A stretch of DNA of 64,000 bases from an uncultured Paracoccaceae bacterium (GTDB lineage Bacteria; Pseudomonadota; Alphaproteobacteria; Rhodobacterales; Rhodobacteraceae), in NCBI GenBank assembly GCA_947498415.1, contig CANMKB010000006.1, positions 35,796 to 99,795 of the forward strand, written 5' to 3'. The position numbers were made by a program, and so were the translations under genes. The notes under the pieces are model-generated. The model made no database searches, was not told the DNA's origin, and saw nothing but the letters and a program-made list of their open reading frames with translations. Below are positions 7,693-16,655 of the stretch, in pieces (the first letter of the stretch is position 1; each line of letters starts with the position of its first letter).

Positions 7693-10600
7693 TCGCGTTC
7701 AAAGAGCAACCCAATTCCCGAATTCCCGTCAGACCCAACAGACCCACGGCCCGTCAGCGACGGTGTGATGGACAGGTTGAGATTGATTTCGCTGTTTCCT
7801 GCAGAATCTACCGTAACGTCTGAATAGATGTTGTCAGTGATGTATTTCCCTAAGCGCACGCCAGTTTCGCCTGTCTCTGAGGTGGAGACGTCCAGATCAT
7901 CCAACCCAAAGTTTTTGCGCAGGCGCTCGACCACACCATCACCCCCCGCACCCGCCAGCGTGCGAATGGCTGACGCAATTTGGATGGCCTGAAGTGGCGA
8001 AATTTGGGTCAGGTTGCGGCCGAACAGAAGGCGAGACAAGATTTCATCTTCGGGCAGTTCAGGCACTGACTGGATTGCGATTTCAAGTTCTGACACAAGC
8101 CCTTCGATCACAAACTGAATGGCGGCGTCCGTTGTTTGTGTCTCAGCGACCAAACGCAAGAACGGGTCGAAATTGCCCTGCAACTGGGCTGTGGCTTCGG
8201 TGAGATCGAGTCGCTTGCCCAGAATGTCGAGCCGTCCGCGCACTAGGTCAAATTGCCCTTCGGGTACGACATCGGCAGTGGTGCCGCGCAGTCTAAGTGC
8301 ACCACCCAGTTCGGCATCCAATCCGCGGCCTCGAATAAAGATACGAGAGGGCGCATCAATGCGAATGTCCAACGGATAAGCGGCGCCTTGGCCGCCACTA
8401 GATTTTTGGACAAAACCCGCTTTTCGGCGGGTTTGACGCACCTTACTTGGCTCATTCCTATGCGTGATGTTTGGCAGCGCAGTCACAGCGCTGTTGATTG
8501 TATCTGGAATGCGAATTTCGACAGTTCCAAGGGCCAGTTGCCCTTCGATCTGTGCGCCGCCCTGTAGGGGGCCATTCACATTGACCACACCATTCACGTT
8601 GGTTTCATAAATCCCCGGTTCTTCGATCGCCACGGCGTTTAACTGTGTTGCGAGTTGCGCCCGGAAGGGCGGGGTGAGGCCAATGCGCCCTGACGTTTCA
8701 AAGTTTCCGCCGCTTGCGACATTGGCGTTTACGTCAATCTGGATTGCTCCAGACGACATGCGGCCTGTGGCGCGGATGCCTTCAAGTGACACACCAGAAC
8801 TGGCCAATGCCATACGTGCATCATTAGTTTGCAGTGTCCCGGAAACTGAATTCAACGCCAATGGGCCGTTCAGGCTAAGGTCAAACCCAAGCTGACCAAA
8901 GGCGAGGTTGGGTTGGATAAACCGATTGGCCAAAGCCAGCGGTGCTGAGCCATCAATGTTGAGGCGAGCCGTTGCAAAGTCTTGGGCCATCTGCCCTGTC
9001 AGATTTGCTTGCGTGCCGCCGGGCCCCGCAAGGCGGCTGTCGATTTGCCACGGGCCGTTTTCAGAAGCCACAACTCCGTCTGATTCAAGTGGGCCGCTTA
9101 GATCTGCAGTAAGAATGCCGATGTCATCCAGATCAAACCGATAGCGTAGGCGGCTTTTGCTGGCGCTATATGAGCCAGTTACATCTGCCGAAGCGCGAGG
9201 CGTTTTAACCGAAAGGTTGTCAACGACAATCAGGCCTTTGCGCTCGCTGCGCAGGGTTGCCTCTAGCAGGCTGCGGCCGCGCAAGATCGCGTCGGCATCT
9301 GCGCTGCCGGTCACCAAGTTTTGCAACGTGGCGCTTACTGTTCCGTCAAAGGTGCCGGTCGCCAAGTCTACATCCCCAGCTGCGGTCATATCGACCCCGC
9401 CAGAAAGGTTACGTCTTGCGAAGCCGCGGTAGGGTGACAGATCATTGGCTTGTAGCTGAGCCTCACCTTTAAGCGCTCCTATGACGCCATCTGTAACGTT
9501 TGCCGCGCCATTCAAGGTCGCCGTCAGATCACCCGGGCCTTTTGCGTTTGTGGTTAACTCAAACACGTCTCCACTTTGAGTGAACTGACCGCTGATCGCA
9601 GCTGGGCCGCTCATGTCTGGGTCCAATGAGGCTGTATCGCGGACGCGCAGATCAAACACGCCGGAACTTGTTTCGCGGGTGAGATTTGCCTTAGCCTCCA
9701 CCTCGGCCAAGGCCGTATTGATGGAAAAACGCCGCAGCACGGTGCCCGCGTCATCGCGTACTGCAGAAAGCCCAATCACGCCTGTTCCGGCGATCAATGG
9801 GTCGAGCTGCGGAATGCCAATCGTCAGTGCCTGAGTTTCGCCAGACAGGTTCAGATTAAAGCCACCATCCAGCACAGATACATGGCCTGTAAGGTCGATC
9901 TGTGCGGTGCCTGAAATGGCTTGTTGGCTGACTTCTGCAAAGCGGGCCAATTGCATCGCTTTCAGTTGCAAAGCACCGGTCACGGTTAGGTCTGAACTGG
10001 CGACAGCCCCGCTGATTTGGGCGTCACCCGTTAGCCCATAGTCTGCGCCAGCAAGATCAATGTCGCGCAAGATGATGGGGTCACCCTCGACATAGTCAAA
10101 GCCAAATTGCCCTGAAAAAGACGAGCCCGCGGCCTTTGAGAGTGCGGGATCAGGGTGTTCAAACCCGACAACCTTTGCCGAAAGCAACCCGCCGATCTTC
10201 CCAGCTGCATCGCCATTGCCCGGCACCAATTGCCCGGCCCCCCGCAACGCAAGGGCATCCATAAGCACGCCGGCGCGATCCAGCTGTGTGAGGTCTAAGT
10301 CCAACGCCCAACCATCGCTGGCGCTCACATCGTAGCGCAGTTGAAAATCAGCATTCTTAAGCTTGGTTTCGGGGCCGGGCAGAGCCAGCAACAGCGGGGC
10401 GTCCCCCACACCAGAAATAGAGCCCGATACATCCATGAATGTGGGCCACCCATCAGGGCCGGTGGTCAATGCGCCCATCAATCGCATGGATTTTGTGGTC
10501 AGCGAAAGTTGATCCAGCATCAGGCCACCCTCTTGAGGGCGTCGCCCCCCTGCCACCATACGCACATCTGGCCCCAAAAAGGCGTGGTAGTTTGGTTGCA

Positions 10601-11468
10601 CGAGCGGTCGAATATCCCCGCCAAGGTTCATAGAAAACCTTTGCGTGTTGCCCTCATCTGTCGTGAGGCTGATTTTGCCAGCAAGCCGATCTTGGCCATC
10701 GGTCGCAAGCCCAATGTCAGCGGAAAAGTCTTCGATAGGTCCGTCGCCCGAGACTGTCAGCGTAACAGACGGGCGCCCGGGCAAGCCCATTAGGGTGGCC
10801 ACGATCCCATCAGGTGCTTCTTGCAAATCTAACGCCAGCCGAAGGTTGCGACTGCTGTTGGAAAAGGCGCTGGAAATTGCGAATTCGCCCAATATCGACC
10901 CGATGCGTTGCACTGAAAGGTCAGCTAGGCCTTCTCCTTCTGCAAGGTTCGCACTGCCCTTAACGCTTAGATCAACCTCTTGGCCCAAAACGGGAGTGCC
11001 AAGTTTTACGTTACCGATTTCGATTTGATCCACACGGATTGACACTGGTAAATCAGGCAGGGAAAACGGGCTTGTTTCGGGCGAGGGGAGCTGCGGCAAT
11101 GTTATGCTAAAGGCTCCGCTTGCCTCTTCTGATGTTGTCGAAGACGGTAGACGACTTACGGTCAAAGCGGCCGCCGAGAGTTCTGCAATTTCTAGGCGTC
11201 CACGCAGCAATGCACCACGGTTCCAGTTCAAGACTGCGTCTTCTAGCGTTAGCCAAATTCCATCAGCATCTGCAATGGTCAGCTTGTCGATCGAGGCTTG
11301 GCTGCTGAGCGCACCTTTGAAACCAATGACGCGCACATCTCTACCAGCCCCTGACAGGTTGTCCTCGAGAAAGGCTTGGATATATCCGCGATCTTTGGCT
11401 TCCGTTTGGGCAAAGGCTGGGGCGGTCAGCACAGCCAGACAAGCCAGTATTTTGGCCAAAAACCTCAA
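7686..11468 (-). CDS. tamB: translocation and assembly module protein TamB (DUF490 family)
   Basis: Very long protein of 1260 residues with an N-terminal signal or anchor segment (about 1-20, 'MRFLAKILACLAVLTAPAFA'), then repetitive beta-rich sequence over more than 1000 residues, as expected of the TamB/AsmA bridge spanning the periplasm. The C-terminal 250 residues ('IRIDAPSRIFIRGRGLDAEL' through 'NLSITPSLTGRGSVGSDGNS') carry the DUF490 signature. Known role: works with TamA in outer-membrane protein assembly and is implicated in lipid transport. It overlaps tamA by 4 bases. At the 3' end it overlaps the convergent MarR gene. Confidence 0.92.
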   Translation of the reverse strand: MRFLAKILACLAVLTAPAFAQTEAKDRGYIQAFLEDNLSGAGRDVRVIGFKGALSSQASIDKLTIADADGIWLTLEDAVLNWNRGALLRGRLEIAELSAAALTVSRLPSSTTSEEASGAFSITLPQLPSPETSPFSLPDLPVSIRVDQIEIGNVKLGTPVLGQEVDLSVKGSANLAEGEGLADLSVQRIGSILGEFAISSAFSNSSRNLRLALDLQEAPDGIVATLMGLPGRPSVTLTVSGDGPIEDFSADIGLATDGQDRLAGKISLTTDEGNTQRFSMNLGGDIRPLVQPNYHAFLGPDVRMVAGGRRPQEGGLMLDQLSLTTKSMRLMGALTTGPDGWPTFMDVSGSISGVGDAPLLLALPGPETKLKNADFQLRYDVSASDGWALDLDLTQLDRAGVLMDALALRGAGQLVPGNGDAAGKIGGLLSAKVVGFEHPDPALSKAAGSSFSGQFGFDYVEGDPIILRDIDLAGADYGLTGDAQISGAVASSDLTVTGALQLKAMQLARFAEVSQQAISGTAQIDLTGHVSVLDGGFNLNLSGETQALTIGIPQLDPLIAGTGVIGLSAVRDDAGTVLRRFSINTALAEVEAKANLTRETSSGVFDLRVRDTASLDPDMSGPAAISGQFTQSGDVFELTTNAKGPGDLTATLNGAANVTDGVIGALKGEAQLQANDLSPYRGFARRNLSGGVDMTAAGDVDLATGTFDGTVSATLQNLVTGSADADAILRGRSLLEATLRSERKGLIVVDNLSVKTPRASADVTGSYSASKSRLRYRFDLDDIGILTADLSGPLESDGVVASENGPWQIDSRLAGPGGTQANLTGQMAQDFATARLNIDGSAPLALANRFIQPNLAFGQLGFDLSLNGPLALNSVSGTLQTNDARMALASSGVSLEGIRATGRMSSGAIQIDVNANVASGGNFETSGRIGLTPPFRAQLATQLNAVAIEEPGIYETNVNGVVNVNGPLQGGAQIEGQLALGTVEIRIPDTINSAVTALPNITHRNEPSKVRQTRRKAGFVQKSSGGQGAAYPLDIRIDAPSRIFIRGRGLDAELGGALRLRGTTADVVPEGQFDLVRGRLDILGKRLDLTEATAQLQGNFDPFLRLVAETQTTDAAIQFVIEGLVSELEIAIQSVPELPEDEILSRLLFGRNLTQISPLQAIQIASAIRTLAGAGGDGVVERLRKNFGLDDLDVSTSETGETGVRLGKYITDNIYSDVTVDSAGNSEINLNLSITPSLTGRGSVGSDGNSGIGLLFERDY

Positions 11469-13267
11469 AACGCTTGTCCTATACCTATGTAAATTTGCAC
11501 GCCGGCCGAAGTGTCGCTGCTCACAGGCGCGGCGACGTCAAAGCGGATGGGACCAATGCCCGTTTCATACCGCAAGCCTAATCCAGCCCCTGAATGCCAC
11601 GCGCCTGATCCATCAAAAAAGCTTTCAGCGCCGATGTAACCCGCATCGGCAAAGGCAACTGCGCCGATCTTGTCCGTGATGTCTGTGCGCACTTCGGTCG
11701 ATACCCCTATAAAGCTACGCCCGCCGATTTGAACGCCGCCTCCTAAATCAACATCAAGCGACTGATAGGGCTGGCCGCGTACGGTATCCCCCCCGCCAGA
11801 AGAAAACAGAAAATCAGGATGCACGGCGGTGTTTCCAGCACCCGCAACTGAACCAAGCTGAAAGCGACCGGCCAGCACAACATTTTCATTGGCGCCGATC
11901 CCACGATAGCCGCGAGCATCTAGATGTAGACGTGCACCAGAAGCAGTGCCATCCAGCCCAACAAATGGGGTCACGTCAGCCTCGATATAGTATCCGTTCA
12001 CCGGATTAAGCGGCACGTCACGTTGATCCCAGGTGGCCGATATCGGGAGGGTGAGTAAGGTGAACTGGCGCGTGCCAATGTTGTCTGTGGTTTCCGAAAC
12101 CAAAAGCCCCAGTCCAGCCTCGACCTCTAAGCGGTCGCTGGCAAACCAGGTTGCACCCAAGTTCACCGTGGCAGTGTCAGAGGTAAACAGCGGCTCGTCC
12201 AGATGTTCCAGCTCGCCAAAGATAAAGCCTGTTGTGTCTGGTCCAAAGGATGCCGGAATCTCCAATCGGCCGCTGACTTTATAGTCTATGGCGTTGCCAC
12301 CGGAATTGATCTGATTGACCTCTGCGTCAAAGCGCAAGCGTTCTGCACCGCCAAAGATGTTCCGATGCATCCAGAACCCAGAGATGTTCAGCCCTTCGAG
12401 CGAAGACACCTCGGCCCCAAATCCAAACCGGCGAGGCGCTTGGTCTGCGACTGACAATTCTATGTCTAATGTGTCATTGGCAGATAGTTGGTCGGCTTCT
12501 TTCAGCGCGACAGAGGAAAACGCCCCGGTGCGCCGCAACCGCTTTGCAACGGTTTCCAATGTGTTCGGTGAGAACACGTCACCGGTGGGAAGCCCTGCAA
12601 TTTTATTGATGCGATCTGATCGCACAGCGCTGGAGGTGGTTTGCTTTAGGGTTCCAAAGCGTAGCTTTGGGCCGGTGTTCAGTGTGACATCCGCAGAAAG
12701 GGTTTGTGCCCGGTGATCGGCGACAATTTTCTGTGCCGCGGGATTGGTCTTTGCATAACCTAAATCCCGCCAATCACTGACGGCCACATCAACGGCCTCG
12801 CGTATCGCGCCAGCACGCGCAGGCTGACCGGTTGCAAAACTGGTGGGCAACTTCGTGGTGGGGGGCAGGGGGGCAAGGCGGGTTTGCCCAAATCGAAACT
12901 GCGGGCCCGGATCCACGCGAATGGAAATGGTGCCGATCCGGTCAGGTACATTCAAAAGCGGCAATGAGGCCGCTTCGGTTCCATCAATTTGGATTTGGAT
13001 CACACCACTGTAATGGCCCTGAGCATAAAGTGCCCCAAGCAATCGGCCGTAATCCGCCAGCGCTGCAGAAATAAGATCACGCGGCGCTGACATGCCGTCA
13101 CGCTTTGCAGCCTGCACCAACGAAGCGGCGCTGAGCGCATCTTTTAGGTCTTGATCAGATCCGGTCACTTCAAAGGTAACACGCTCAAGCGACATGGATG
13201 GGGCGGCGGCACATGCAAACAAGAGTGCATATATAAAGTGCCGCAAGTGTCGGAAGAGGGATGTCAT
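11465..13267 (-). CDS. tamA: outer-membrane assembly factor TamA (Omp85/BamA superfamily)
   Basis: 600-residue outer-membrane protein. A signal peptide covers about residues 1-26. POTRA-like repeats occupy about 27-270 ('GTISIRVDPGPQFRFGQTRL' is a POTRA strand motif). The Omp85 barrel follows: 'NPVNGYYIEADVTPFVG' and the terminal strand ending '...YIGIGQAF' with a C-terminal phenylalanine, the outer-membrane insertion signal. Translationally coupled to tamB. Known family role: insertion of autotransporters and other beta-barrels. Confidence 0.92.
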   Translation of the reverse strand: MTSLFRHLRHFIYALLFACAAAPSMSLERVTFEVTGSDQDLKDALSAASLVQAAKRDGMSAPRDLISAALADYGRLLGALYAQGHYSGVIQIQIDGTEAASLPLLNVPDRIGTISIRVDPGPQFRFGQTRLAPLPPTTKLPTSFATGQPARAGAIREAVDVAVSDWRDLGYAKTNPAAQKIVADHRAQTLSADVTLNTGPKLRFGTLKQTTSSAVRSDRINKIAGLPTGDVFSPNTLETVAKRLRRTGAFSSVALKEADQLSANDTLDIELSVADQAPRRFGFGAEVSSLEGLNISGFWMHRNIFGGAERLRFDAEVNQINSGGNAIDYKVSGRLEIPASFGPDTTGFIFGELEHLDEPLFTSDTATVNLGATWFASDRLEVEAGLGLLVSETTDNIGTRQFTLLTLPISATWDQRDVPLNPVNGYYIEADVTPFVGLDGTASGARLHLDARGYRGIGANENVVLAGRFQLGSVAGAGNTAVHPDFLFSSGGGDTVRGQPYQSLDVDLGGGVQIGGRSFIGVSTEVRTDITDKIGAVAFADAGYIGAESFFDGSGAWHSGAGLGLRYETGIGPIRFDVAAPVSSDTSAGVQIYIGIGQAF

Positions 13268-13429
13268 CTTGGCGCAGGTGCCTTTTGAATTGAATGCCCC
13301 GCAAGACTAACGCCTGCGCTCAGTAGGCACCAGACGATAGACTTCAACTTTTGTTTTACTCAGTCGCTTAGCTGCGCTGGATCGCGCGAAACAAACGGGC
13401 GTAGTCGAAAGGATTAACCCAGTGATGTT
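13268..13429. other. intergenic region between tamA and the DeoR-family gene
   Basis: 162 bases that must hold the tamAB promoter (minus strand) and the 3' end of the DeoR transcript. I see no convincing terminator hairpin or palindrome. Confidence 0.4.
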
Positions 13430-14245
13430 TTAATTCACGTTTCTTCGCAGCTTGGTTTCATCGGCCACTTCAACTTTCACATCAAAGTCGGCCCATTTTT
13501 CAAGCACCGGCATGGGCAGCTGAGAATCTGTGAAGAGCGTGTCGATATCCTCGACAGACCCAATGCGACCGGGCGCAGTTCTCAAAATCTTTGAATTGTC
13601 GGCCACCACAAATGTCGAACGGGAACGCGCGATGATGGCCTGAGTGGCGTGCACCTCTTGCAGATCAAAATCCAAAAGCTCACCATCTGCGTCAATTCCG
13701 GCGCAACTGATGACCGCATAATCAAACTTAAAGAAATCCACGACCTGTGTGGTCAGGTTGCCCAGCAGGCCGCCATCCGCGCGGCGGAGCGAGCCGCCGG
13801 CAACCACGATGTCAATGTTGGGGTTCGCGGACAGTACATTGGCAGTGTTCAAGCTATTGGTGACGACCATAAGGTCTTTATGGTTCATCAATTCACGCGC
13901 AACCGCTTCGGTTGTGGTGCCAATGTTGATAAACACATTGGCCTTATTTGGTATCGCCGCTGCGCAAGCCTTGGCGATTGCTTGCTTGCCCGCAGCGTTC
14001 AATTGCTGTCGCTGAACATAATCAATGTTGGTCAAGACATCTGCAATGACAGCGCCGCCATGAACACGTTCAAGATGGCCTGCGTCAGCAAGATCAGAAA
14101 GGTCTCTACGAATGGTGTGCACGGTGACGTCAAAATGACGAGACAAGCCTTCGACGCTGACACGCCCATCTTGCCGCGCGATTTCCAAAATCTGCGCCCG
14201 TCGCATTCCGCTGGTTAGCCGATCGCCCTGATCCATTGCACTCAC
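13430..14245 (-). CDS. DeoR/GlpR-family transcriptional regulator
   Basis: 271 residues. The N-terminal DeoR helix-turn-helix is at about residues 12-65 ('MRRAQILEIARQDGRVSVEGLSRHFDVTVHTIRRDLSDLADAGHLERVHGGAV', the classical DeoR signature). The C-terminal DeoRC sensor domain follows, with the sugar-phosphate-binding 'FINIGTTTEAVARELM' loop at about 100-116 and 'VVADNSKI' near residue 218. Members are usually repressors released by phosphorylated sugars. It is divergent from the fbp-fba-glycogen operon, and the shared 265-bp region holds a dense repeat array that fits operator DNA. Inferred role: sugar-phosphate-responsive control of gluconeogenesis and glycogen genes. Confidence 0.92.
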   Translation of the reverse strand: MSAMDQGDRLTSGMRRAQILEIARQDGRVSVEGLSRHFDVTVHTIRRDLSDLADAGHLERVHGGAVIADVLTNIDYVQRQQLNAAGKQAIAKACAAAIPNKANVFINIGTTTEAVARELMNHKDLMVVTNSLNTANVLSANPNIDIVVAGGSLRRADGGLLGNLTTQVVDFFKFDYAVISCAGIDADGELLDFDLQEVHATQAIIARSRSTFVVADNSKILRTAPGRIGSVEDIDTLFTDSQLPMPVLEKWADFDVKVEVADETKLRRNVN

Positions 14246-14247
14246 TC

Positions 14248-14472
14248 TTTGCTCGTACTTGCTCGTTTCATGTCTAATTTAGCGCGAAATGAGCAAATCA
14301 CTAGCGGCAATTTGGCATTCCACTTAAAATAATTTGCTCGGTTATGCTCGTATTGTTGACTTTGATGCGCGATAATGCTCTTTTGTGGTCAATTCGAGCA
14401 AAGCGGATTCTGAAAGCCTGCTCGCTGCGAACTAAAAACGAGAATAGAGCAAAGCCCTGAGGGGATCGCTCG
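14248..14472. promoter_or_regulatory. array of about ten TTTGCTC/GAGCAAA-type boxes, candidate DeoR operators
   Basis: Within 225 bases the core GCTC(G) or its complement occurs at about 14251, 14261, 14291 (inverse), 14336, 14346, 14377, 14395-14402 (inverse), 14420, 14447 (inverse) and 14468. Two pairs (14251/14261 and 14336/14346) are direct repeats exactly 10 bp apart, one helical turn, on the same DNA face. Most copies carry flanking T's or A's (TTTGCTCG, GAGCAAA). DeoR-family repressors commonly bind clusters of short repeats, and this cluster fills the region between a DeoR-family gene and the operon it diverges from. Confidence 0.75.
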
Positions 14473-14510
14473 TTTTCGAAATGACGCGGAAACGCGATGG
14501 GAGGATAGGC

Positions 14511-15521
14511 ATGAGTGACAACGCTCAAACCCTGCGCCAGTTTTTGCTGGCTGAACGAAAGCAAGGTCTGATCGCGCAGGATATGATGCTGCTGATCGAA
14601 GATATTGCGACTTCTAGCCGGATCATCGCGCATCAAATTCGCAATGGCGCTTTTTTGAACATCCTTGGCGCCACTGAAACTTCGAACGTTCAAGGTGAAA
14701 CGCAAAAGCAATTGGACGTCATCGCAAATGACATCTTTATTGAGCATTGCTCTAATTGCTCTCGAGTTGCTGCATTGGTGTCCGAAGAGATTGATGATGT
14801 GATTTGGCTGAAAGATCAGCCAAAGGCCGGTGACTACCTTGTGTACTTTGATCCATTGGATGGCTCTTCCAATCTGAACGTGAACCTATCAGTCGGGTCA
14901 ATCTTTTCCATCATGGAACTCAAAGAAGACATCACAGACCTCACGAACGAGGCTGTCTTGTTTGAAGGCGCGAACCAGATTTGCGCAGGCTACAGCCTGT
15001 ATGGCCCGTCCACCTCTATGATCCTGACAACAGGCAATGGGGTAAACGGTTTCACCCATAAAATTGGCACAGGTGAGTTTACGCTTACCTTCCCTGACAT
15101 GCGTCTGCCTGAAGAGACAGATGAATTTGCGATCAACGCTTCTCGGTTCAGAAAGTGGGATCCTGCGATCGCACGTTATGTCGAAGAATGCCTGGACGGC
15201 AAAGACGGCCCGCGCGGGAAATCGTTCAACATGCGCTGGACCGCATCAATGGTGGCCGAAGTGCACCGCATCCTGATGCGTGGCGGCATATTTCTGTACC
15301 CCAAAGATTCCGGCAATGCTGAAATGGGGGGCAAGCTGCGCTTGCTTTATGAGGCCAATCCTATGGGTTTCATCGCAGAGCAAGCGGGCGGCAAAGCGTC
15401 GACCGGAATGCAGCGCATTCTTGAGGTCGAGCCGACCTCTCATCACCAACGAGTATCGGTTATTCTGGGCAGTGCCTCAGAAGTGGACCGCATTGAAAGC
15501 TACTACACAGAAAACGCCTGA
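14511..15521 (+). CDS. fbp: fructose-1,6-bisphosphatase, class I
   Basis: Hydrolyses fructose 1,6-bisphosphate to fructose 6-phosphate, the committed gluconeogenic step. 336 residues from the ATG at 14511, which has a GGGAGGA site 6 bases upstream; the frame opens 30 bases earlier but that ATG lacks a site. The class I metal/active-site motif 'YFDPLDGSSN' is at about residues 114-123, and the C-terminal motif is 'GGIFLYPKDS...GKLRLLYEANPM'. First gene of the glycogen operon, downstream of the DeoR-type operator array. Confidence 0.95.
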   Translation: MSDNAQTLRQFLLAERKQGLIAQDMMLLIEDIATSSRIIAHQIRNGAFLNILGATETSNVQGETQKQLDVIANDIFIEHCSNCSRVAALVSEEIDDVIWLKDQPKAGDYLVYFDPLDGSSNLNVNLSVGSIFSIMELKEDITDLTNEAVLFEGANQICAGYSLYGPSTSMILTTGNGVNGFTHKIGTGEFTLTFPDMRLPEETDEFAINASRFRKWDPAIARYVEECLDGKDGPRGKSFNMRWTASMVAEVHRILMRGGIFLYPKDSGNAEMGGKLRLLYEANPMGFIAEQAGGKASTGMQRILEVEPTSHHQRVSVILGSASEVDRIESYYTENA

Positions 15522-15556
15522 TACCGGCGACTATATAAAATAGGGAGGACATCCAA

Positions 15557-16621
15557 ATGGCTCTTATTTCATTGCGCCAGTTGTTGGATCACGCGGCAGA
15601 GAACGACTATGGCGTGCCAGCGTTCAACGTTAACAACATGGAACAGATGCTTGCCATCATGAAGGCGGCTGACGCAACCAATAGCCCGGTTATCATGCAA
15701 GCCAGCCGTGGTGCGCGCCAGTTCGCAAATGACATCGTTTTGGGGCACTTGATCAAAGCGGCGATTGAAATGTATCCGCATTTGCCGATCTGTATGCACC
15801 AAGACCACGGCAACTCTCCGCAGACTTGTTTGTCTGCTTTGATGAATGGCTTTTCGTCGGTCATGATGGATGGTTCGCTTGCGGCAGACGGCAAAACACC
15901 TTCGGATTTTGAATATAATGTCGGTGTGACCTCAAAAGTCGCGGAAATGTCTCACCTTGTTGGGGCTTCTATCGAAGGCGAATTGGGCCATTTGGGGTCA
16001 TTGGAAACCGGTAAAGGCGAGGCCGAAGACGGTCATGGCTTTGATGGCGAAATGACGATGGATATGTTGGTGACAGATGCCGACGAAGCTGCTGAATTTG
16101 TGCAACGCACAAACGTGGATGCCTTGGCTGTTGCCATTGGGACATCACACGGCGCTTACAAGTTCACACGCAAGCCGGATGGAGACATTCTGGCGATGGA
16201 TGCATTGAAGAAAATCCACCAAAAGCTGCCCAATACTCACTTGGTGATGCACGGCTCTTCTTCTGTTCCGCAAGAACTTCAGGACATTGTAAATGAATAC
16301 GGCGGAGAGATCGCGCCGACCTGGGGTGTGCCTGTAGAGGAAATCGAAATTGGCATCAAAAACGGTGTACGCAAAGTGAATGTCGATACAGACCTTCGCC
16401 TTGCTTTGACCGGCGCCATTCGCAAGCTTCTTTGGTCTAAGCCCGGTGAATTTGACCCACGCAAGTATCTGGCGCCAGGTATCGACGCCATGGCTGCGGT
16501 TTGTAAGGATCGTTTCGAAAGATTCGGCAGCGCGGGCAACGCAAATAAAATTTCGGCAATACCTCTATCAGACATGGCCAAGCGCTATGAATCGGGTAGC
16601 CTTGCTGCAGACGTAAATTGA
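15557..16621 (+). CDS. fba: class II fructose-bisphosphate aldolase (Calvin-cycle subtype)
   Basis: Zinc-dependent aldolase joining DHAP and glyceraldehyde 3-phosphate. 354 residues, a good site (GGGAGGA) before the ATG. Metal and catalytic motifs: 'MHQDHGN' (catalytic Asp), '[11 protein letters not shown]', 'GTSHGAYKF' (zinc His) and 'VMHGSSS' (zinc His). Overall sequence matches the subtype found in cbb operons and in many heterotrophic Alphaproteobacteria. With no RuBisCO or phosphoribulokinase genes here and fbp directly upstream, a gluconeogenic role is more likely than carbon fixation. Confidence 0.95.
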   Translation: MALISLRQLLDHAAENDYGVPAFNVNNMEQMLAIMKAADATNSPVIMQASRGARQFANDIVLGHLIKAAIEMYPHLPICMHQDHGNSPQTCLSALMNGFSSVMMDGSLAADGKTPSDFEYNVGVTSKVAEMSHLVGASIEGELGHLGSLETGKGEAEDGHGFDGEMTMDMLVTDADEAAEFVQRTNVDALAVAIGTSHGAYKFTRKPDGDILAMDALKKIHQKLPNTHLVMHGSSSVPQELQDIVNEYGGEIAPTWGVPVEEIEIGIKNGVRKVNVDTDLRLALTGAIRKLLWSKPGEFDPRKYLAPGIDAMAAVCKDRFERFGSAGNANKISAIPLSDMAKRYESGSLAADVN

Positions 16622-16655
16622 ACTGCTTCGTCAGTTGAAAAAGGTGACTTCCCCA

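Noticed and set aside
14301..14747. 148-codon minus-strand frame across the fbp upstream region
   Set aside because: It covers the operator array and the 5' end of fbp; no ribosome-binding sequence or recognised domain.
15557..16621. Evidence for a Calvin cycle from the Calvin-type aldolase
   Set aside because: No RuBisCO or phosphoribulokinase genes in the window; this subtype is also found in heterotrophs.
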